Below are positions 60,401 to 64,000 of a stretch of DNA of 64,000 nt, one piece after another (position 1 is the first letter of the stretch; each line of letters opens with the position of its first letter). This DNA is from Streptomyces spinoverrucosus (GTDB lineage Bacteria > Actinomycetota > Actinomycetes > Streptomycetales > Streptomycetaceae), in the NCBI RefSeq assembly GCF_006539505.1, contig NZ_BJND01000044.1, positions 30,829 to 94,828 of the forward strand, read 5' to 3'. The notes beneath the pieces were generated by a model, which was not told the origin of the DNA, ran no database searches, and saw only the letters and a program-made list of their open reading frames with translations. Both the position numbers and the translations under genes were made by a program.

Positions 60401-61531
60401 GTGACAGAGAGCCCTGTAACTCCGCTTCCCCCGCCCGAGGAGCGGCGACGTCTGCGCGAGGCCGGTTCCCTGACGCGGGCTCAGGTCGCGTCCCGGGTGG
60501 GCGTCTCCAAGGCGACGGTGCGGGCGTGGGAGTCCGGTCGCACGACGCCCGACGGCCGGAAGGCGGAGGCGTACGCGACACTGCTGGCCTCCCTCGCGAC
60601 CGAGGCCGCCGCCACCGCCGTACGAACCGAAGAGCAGCCCCCACCCAGCCCTGAGCCGTCCCCCGAGCCGTCACCCGTACCGTCATCCGAATCGTCGTCC
60701 GAATCGTCGTCCGGGCCCGAGTCGGCTCTCGAACCCCTGACGCCCGCTCAGGCCTTCGACGCGCTCTACGCGTTCTGCGCCCCCGCCCTCGTCCGGCAGG
60801 CATACGTGCTCACCGGGCGGCGTGAGCTGGCGCGCGAGTCGGTCGAGCGGGCCTTCCAACTCGCCTGGCAGCGCTGGCCCGAGGTGGCCATGGACCCGGA
60901 CCCGGCGGGCTGGGTGCGGGTGGCGGCGTACGAGTACGCGCTCTCCCCCTGGCACCGTTTCCGCCCCCGCTACCGCCACCCGGAGCCCCCACCGACCGAC
61001 CAGCGCGACCGCGCGCTGCTGAGCGCCCTCCTGAAACTCCCCCCGCCCTACCGCCGTACCCTCCTCCTCTACGACGGTGTGGGCCTCGACCTGCCGGAGA
61101 CCGCGGCGGAGACGGAGGCGAGCACCCCGGCGACGGCGAACCGTCTGATGCACGCGCGCCAGGCCGTCGCATCCTGCCTGCCCGACCTCGCCGACCCCGG
61201 GGAGCTGCAACGGCAGCTCACCGACCTGGCGTCCACCGAGCGACTGCGCGCGGCCAGACCCATCGCGGTCCGCAAGGGCGGCGAACGCCGGGCCCAGTTC
61301 TGGACCCGGGCCGCGATCGCGTTCACGGTCACCCTGATCGGCGCGACGGCACTGACCCTGCGGACGGCTCCGACGCAGTACGAGCCGCCGGTGCCCCCCG
61401 GCGAGACCGTGCGGGGCGTGCCTCCGCGGGCGGCGCCGGGCCCGCTGTCGCACGCGCAGCTGGAGCTGCGGGAGAAGCTGCGGAAGGCGATGGCGAGTGG
61501 GGGGGAGCGGTTGGTGCCGGAGGCGAGGTGA
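60401..61531 (+). CDS. XRE-HTH / sigma-like / transmembrane fusion protein
   Basis: 376 residues from GTG 60401. Residues about 12-65 form an XRE helix-turn-helix (LTRAQVASRVGVSKATVRAW). A Pro/Ser/Glu linker (about 72-115: PSPEPSPEPSPVPSSESSSE) leads to a sigma-70-like region 2 and 4 module (AFDALYAFCAPALVRQAYVL ... LLKLPPPYRRTLLLYDGVGL). A helix near residue 310 (WTRAAIAFTVTLIGATALTL) then places a short tail outside. It combines two DNA-binding types in a membrane-tethered protein; whether it acts as a sigma factor or a regulator is unknown. It converges on sucD with a hairpin between. Confidence 0.85.
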   Translation: MTESPVTPLPPPEERRRLREAGSLTRAQVASRVGVSKATVRAWESGRTTPDGRKAEAYATLLASLATEAAATAVRTEEQPPPSPEPSPEPSPVPSSESSSESSSGPESALEPLTPAQAFDALYAFCAPALVRQAYVLTGRRELARESVERAFQLAWQRWPEVAMDPDPAGWVRVAAYEYALSPWHRFRPRYRHPEPPPTDQRDRALLSALLKLPPPYRRTLLLYDGVGLDLPETAAETEASTPATANRLMHARQAVASCLPDLADPGELQRQLTDLASTERLRAARPIAVRKGGERRAQFWTRAAIAFTVTLIGATALTLRTAPTQYEPPVPPGETVRGVPPRAAPGPLSHAQLELREKLRKAMASGGERLVPEAR

Positions 61532-61538
61532 GCGCGCG

Positions 61539-61585
61539 GAAGGGCCCGCTCCCGTGGCCGAGTGGCCGGGGAAGGCGGGCCCTTC
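61539..61585. terminator. Hairpin between the XRE fusion gene and sucD
   Basis: Perfect 11-bp arms GAAGGGCCCGC (61539-61549) and GCGGGCCCTTC (61575-61585), loop 25 nt, followed by TGTCTGTT on the plus strand. It lies between convergent genes. Downstream, CTGTATCAGCTGTG is directly repeated (about 61602-61632). Confidence 0.65.
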
Positions 61586-61635
61586 TGTCTGTTATGCGCT
61601 GTATCAGCTGTGGGCTGTATCAGCTGTGCGCTGCG

Positions 61636-62520
61636 TCAGCCGGCGAGGATCTCGCGGGCCAGCTTCGCGGTCTCGGTCGGGGTCTTGCCGACCTTGACGC
61701 CCGCGGCCTCCAGGGCCTCCTTCTTCGCCTGGGCGGTGCCCGACGAACCGGAGACGATGGCGCCCGCGTGGCCCATGGTCTTGCCCTCGGGGGCGGTGAA
61801 GCCCGCGACGTAGCCGACGACCGGCTTGGTCACGTTCTCCTTGATGAAGGCCGCGGCCCGCTCCTCGGCGTCGCCACCGATCTCGCCGATCATCACGATC
61901 AGGTCGGTGTCGGGGTCGGCCTGGAAGGCGGCGAGGGCGTCGATGTGCGTCGTACCGATGATCGGGTCGCCACCGATGCCGACGGCCGTCGAGAAGCCGA
62001 TGTCACGCAGCTCGTACATCATCTGGTACGTCAGCGTGCCGGACTTCGAGACCAGGCCGATACGGCCCGGCTTGGTGATGTCGCCCGGGATGATGCCGAC
62101 GTTCGACTGGCCCGGGGTGATGATGCCGGGGCAGTTCGGGCCGATGATGCGGGTCTTGTTGCCCTTCTTGCCGGCGTACGCCCAGAAGGACGCCGAGTCG
62201 TGCACGGCGATGCCCTCGGTGATGACGACGGCCAGCGGGATCTCGGCGTCGATGGCCTCGACGACCGCGTCCTTGGTGAACTTCTCCGGCACGAAGATGA
62301 CGGAGACGTTGGCGCCGGTCTTCTCGATGGCCTCCTTGACGGTGCCGAAGACGGGTACCTCGGTGCCGTCGAAGTCCACGGACTGACCCGCCTTGCGCGG
62401 GTTCACGCCGCCCACGACGTGCGTGCCGTCGCCGAGCATGAGCTTGGTGTGCTTCATGCCGGTGGCGCCGGTCATGCCCTGGACGATGACCTTGCTGTCC
62501 TTGTTGAGCCAGATAGCCAT
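61636..62520 (-). CDS. sucD: Succinyl-CoA synthetase alpha subunit
   Basis: 294 residues from ATG 62520 behind GAGGACATCC. The CoA-binding Rossmann domain begins IWLNKDSKVIVQGMTGATGM and the phospho-histidine lies in AGFTAPEGKTMGHAGAIVSG (His in MGHAG). ANCPGI-type motif GPNCPGIITPGQSNVGI is present. With SucC it makes ATP or GTP from succinyl-CoA in the TCA cycle. It is downstream of sucC with a 28-nt gap, in one operon. Confidence 0.97.
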   Translation of the reverse strand: MAIWLNKDSKVIVQGMTGATGMKHTKLMLGDGTHVVGGVNPRKAGQSVDFDGTEVPVFGTVKEAIEKTGANVSVIFVPEKFTKDAVVEAIDAEIPLAVVITEGIAVHDSASFWAYAGKKGNKTRIIGPNCPGIITPGQSNVGIIPGDITKPGRIGLVSKSGTLTYQMMYELRDIGFSTAVGIGGDPIIGTTHIDALAAFQADPDTDLIVMIGEIGGDAEERAAAFIKENVTKPVVGYVAGFTAPEGKTMGHAGAIVSGSSGTAQAKKEALEAAGVKVGKTPTETAKLAREILAG

Positions 62521-62548
62521 GGTGTGTGGATGTCCTCGTCCTAGGTGC

Positions 62549-63730
62549 TTACTTGGCGGCTGCGGCGAGCTCGGCGGCCTTGTCGGCCGCACCGTCCATG
62601 GTGTCGACGCGCTGGACCAGCGGGTGGTTGGCGTCGGTGAGGATCTGCCGGCCGAGCTCGGCGTTGTTGCCGTCGAGACGGACGACCAGCGGCTTGGTGA
62701 CGTTCTCGCCGCGGTCCTCCAGCAGCTTCAGGGCCTGGACGATGCCGTTGGCGACCTCGTCGCAGGCGGTGATGCCGCCGAAGACGTTGACGAACACGGA
62801 CTTCACGTCCGGGTCGCCGAGGATGATCTCCAGGCCGTTCGCCATCACCTGGGCGGAGGCGCCGCCGCCGATGTCCAGGAAGTTGGCGGGCTTGACGTTG
62901 CCGTGCTTCTCACCGGCGTACGCGACGACGTCCAGGGTGCTCATCACGAGACCCGCGCCGTTGCCGATGATGCCGACCTCGCCGTCGAGCTTGACGTAGT
63001 TGAGGTTCTTCTCCTTGGCGGCCGCCTCGAGCGGGTTGGCGGCGGCCTTGTCGTGGAGTTCCTCGTACTCGGGGTGACGGAACTCGGCGTTGTCGTCCAG
63101 CGACACCTTGCCGTCGAGGGCGAGAACGTCACCGGAGGCGACCTTCGCGAGCGGGTTCACCTCGACGAGGAGGGCGTCCGACTTGATGAAGGTGTCCCAC
63201 AGCTTGACGAGGACGTTCACGACCTTGTCGGCGACCTCGGCCGGGAACTTGGCGGCCTCGACGATCTCGCGGGCCTTGGCCTCGTCCACACCGTCGATGG
63301 GGTCGATCGCGATCTTGGCGACGGCCTCCGGACGGGTGGCCGCCACCTCCTCGATCTCCACGCCGCCCTCGACGGAGGCGATGGAGAGGAAGGTGCGGTT
63401 GGCGCGGTCGAGGAGGAAGGAGACGTAGTACTCCTCGAGGATCTCCGGGGCCGTCTCGGCGATCATGACCTTGTGGACCGTGTGGCCCTTGATGTCCATG
63501 CCGAGGATGTCCGTCGCGCGGGCAACGGCCTCGTCCGGGGTGGCGGCCAGCTTCACGCCACCGGCCTTGCCGCGGCCACCGACCTTCACCTGCGCCTTGA
63601 CGACGGACTTGCCGCCCAGACGCTCGGTGATCTCGCGCGCCGCCTCAGGCGTGTCGATGACTTCACCGGCCAGCACCGGTACATCGTGCTTGGCGAAGAG
63701 GTCCCTCGCCTGGTACTCGAACAGGTCCAC
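62549..63730 (-). CDS. sucC: Succinyl-CoA synthetase beta subunit
   Basis: 393 residues from GTG 63730 (MDLFEYQARDLFAKHDVPVL). The ATP-grasp domain has VVKAQVKVGGRGKAGGVKLA and the C-terminal CoA-ligase part has FLDIGGGASAQVMANGLEII and VNVFGGITACDEVANGI. It binds the nucleotide and succinate, and pairs with SucD. The upstream 270 nt contain several CRP-like TCACATG motifs, so carbon-source or cAMP control is plausible. Confidence 0.97.
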   Translation of the reverse strand: MDLFEYQARDLFAKHDVPVLAGEVIDTPEAAREITERLGGKSVVKAQVKVGGRGKAGGVKLAATPDEAVARATDILGMDIKGHTVHKVMIAETAPEILEEYYVSFLLDRANRTFLSIASVEGGVEIEEVAATRPEAVAKIAIDPIDGVDEAKAREIVEAAKFPAEVADKVVNVLVKLWDTFIKSDALLVEVNPLAKVASGDVLALDGKVSLDDNAEFRHPEYEELHDKAAANPLEAAAKEKNLNYVKLDGEVGIIGNGAGLVMSTLDVVAYAGEKHGNVKPANFLDIGGGASAQVMANGLEIILGDPDVKSVFVNVFGGITACDEVANGIVQALKLLEDRGENVTKPLVVRLDGNNAELGRQILTDANHPLVQRVDTMDGAADKAAELAAAAK

Positions 63731-63899
63731 GCGCTTCCGTCCCTATCAGTGATCTCGCGGTTCGTTGGATGCGTGGGCGTGCCGCGAAGGGCAACGTGAC
63801 GACCGCATGTGTCACAAGGGAAGCGCACACGGTGTCCGAGCGCGCGGCATGTCCGTCTCGCAGGTTATCTCTGCTTGCGGGGGGCCTCTAAATCGCGGG

Positions 63900-63930
63900 T
63901 CACATGTGAGCGGTGATACCTGTCACATGG
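63900..63930. promoter_or_regulatory. CRP-like repeated TCACATG motifs upstream of sucC
   Basis: TCACATGTGA (63900-63909) is a perfect palindrome, and TGTCACATGG recurs at 63921-63930, with a related TGTGTCACAA near 63810. Their arrangement about 170-200 nt upstream of sucC resembles duplicate regulator sites. The gap 63731-64000 holds no gene; the last 40 nt are very G-rich. Confidence 0.5.
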
Positions 63931-64000
63931 TGCCGGGCTCACTGGCACGGGGTGCCGTGGGTGAGGGGGCGGTGGTGATGGGTGGGGGACGGGGTGGGGG

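Overview
The window is high-GC chromosomal DNA from a Streptomyces or a very close relative. The basis is the strong GC bias at third codon positions, frequent GTG starts, ATGA/GTGA gene overlaps, rare TTA codons, and typical Streptomyces families (DUF397/XRE/ATPase triads, SARP, DUF3017, DUF2690, SCO4848-like protein). Most of it looks like conserved core chromosome. From memory, the order sucC-sucD ... purH-purN ... folD-DUF3017 ... mdh ... betaine genes ... glyA ... trpS ... carboxypeptidase resembles the central Streptomyces chromosome; I could not run a comparison.

Region by region: 1-3020 holds the start of an MMPL transporter, an OmpR-type two-component pair and a small HATPase. 3395-8261 holds envelope proteins (metallophosphoesterase, small membrane protein, D-Ala-D-Ala carboxypeptidase, YihY). 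7329-10553 carries a UbiA/DprE1/DprE2 set for decaprenylphosphoryl-arabinose-type synthesis. 10558-15054 has a 2H phosphoesterase, trpS, and an ECF sigma factor with a membrane partner and a downstream secreted membrane protein behind a matching promoter. 15283-21761 has glyA behind a probable ZTP riboswitch, rocD, a MocR regulator, two tandem AhpD-like proteins and a PEP-mutase/isocitrate-lyase family protein. 21765-28782 is a choline-to-glycine-betaine operon (betB-betA plus a betaine ABC importer) facing a MarR-GNAT fusion with a perfect palindromic operator. 29853-35171 has LysR, an MFS exporter, a small protein, mdh and an XRE/DUF2690 membrane regulator.

The most notable accessory element is a class II lanthipeptide cluster at about 35500-45629: two different mersacidin/lichenicidin-type precursors, one LanM, a small membrane protein, a C39-peptidase ABC exporter, a further membrane protein, a two-gene immunity-type ABC transporter, and a convergent SARP regulator. 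One precursor core resembles haloduracin beta, so this is predicted to be a two-peptide lantibiotic made by a single LanM. The cluster lies between otherwise core-type genes and is bounded by comparatively AT-rich DNA and a transposase remnant.

After it come DUF3017 and folD, an FHA-like protein with a Ser/Thr kinase, an ArsR-type regulator, a DUF397/XRE/ATPase triad, a secreted peptidoglycan-binding-type protein, purH-purN, a membrane protein, a PerM-like DUF6350 protein, a membrane-tethered XRE/sigma-like fusion, and sucD-sucC. No tRNA, rRNA, CRISPR array or complete insertion sequence was seen.
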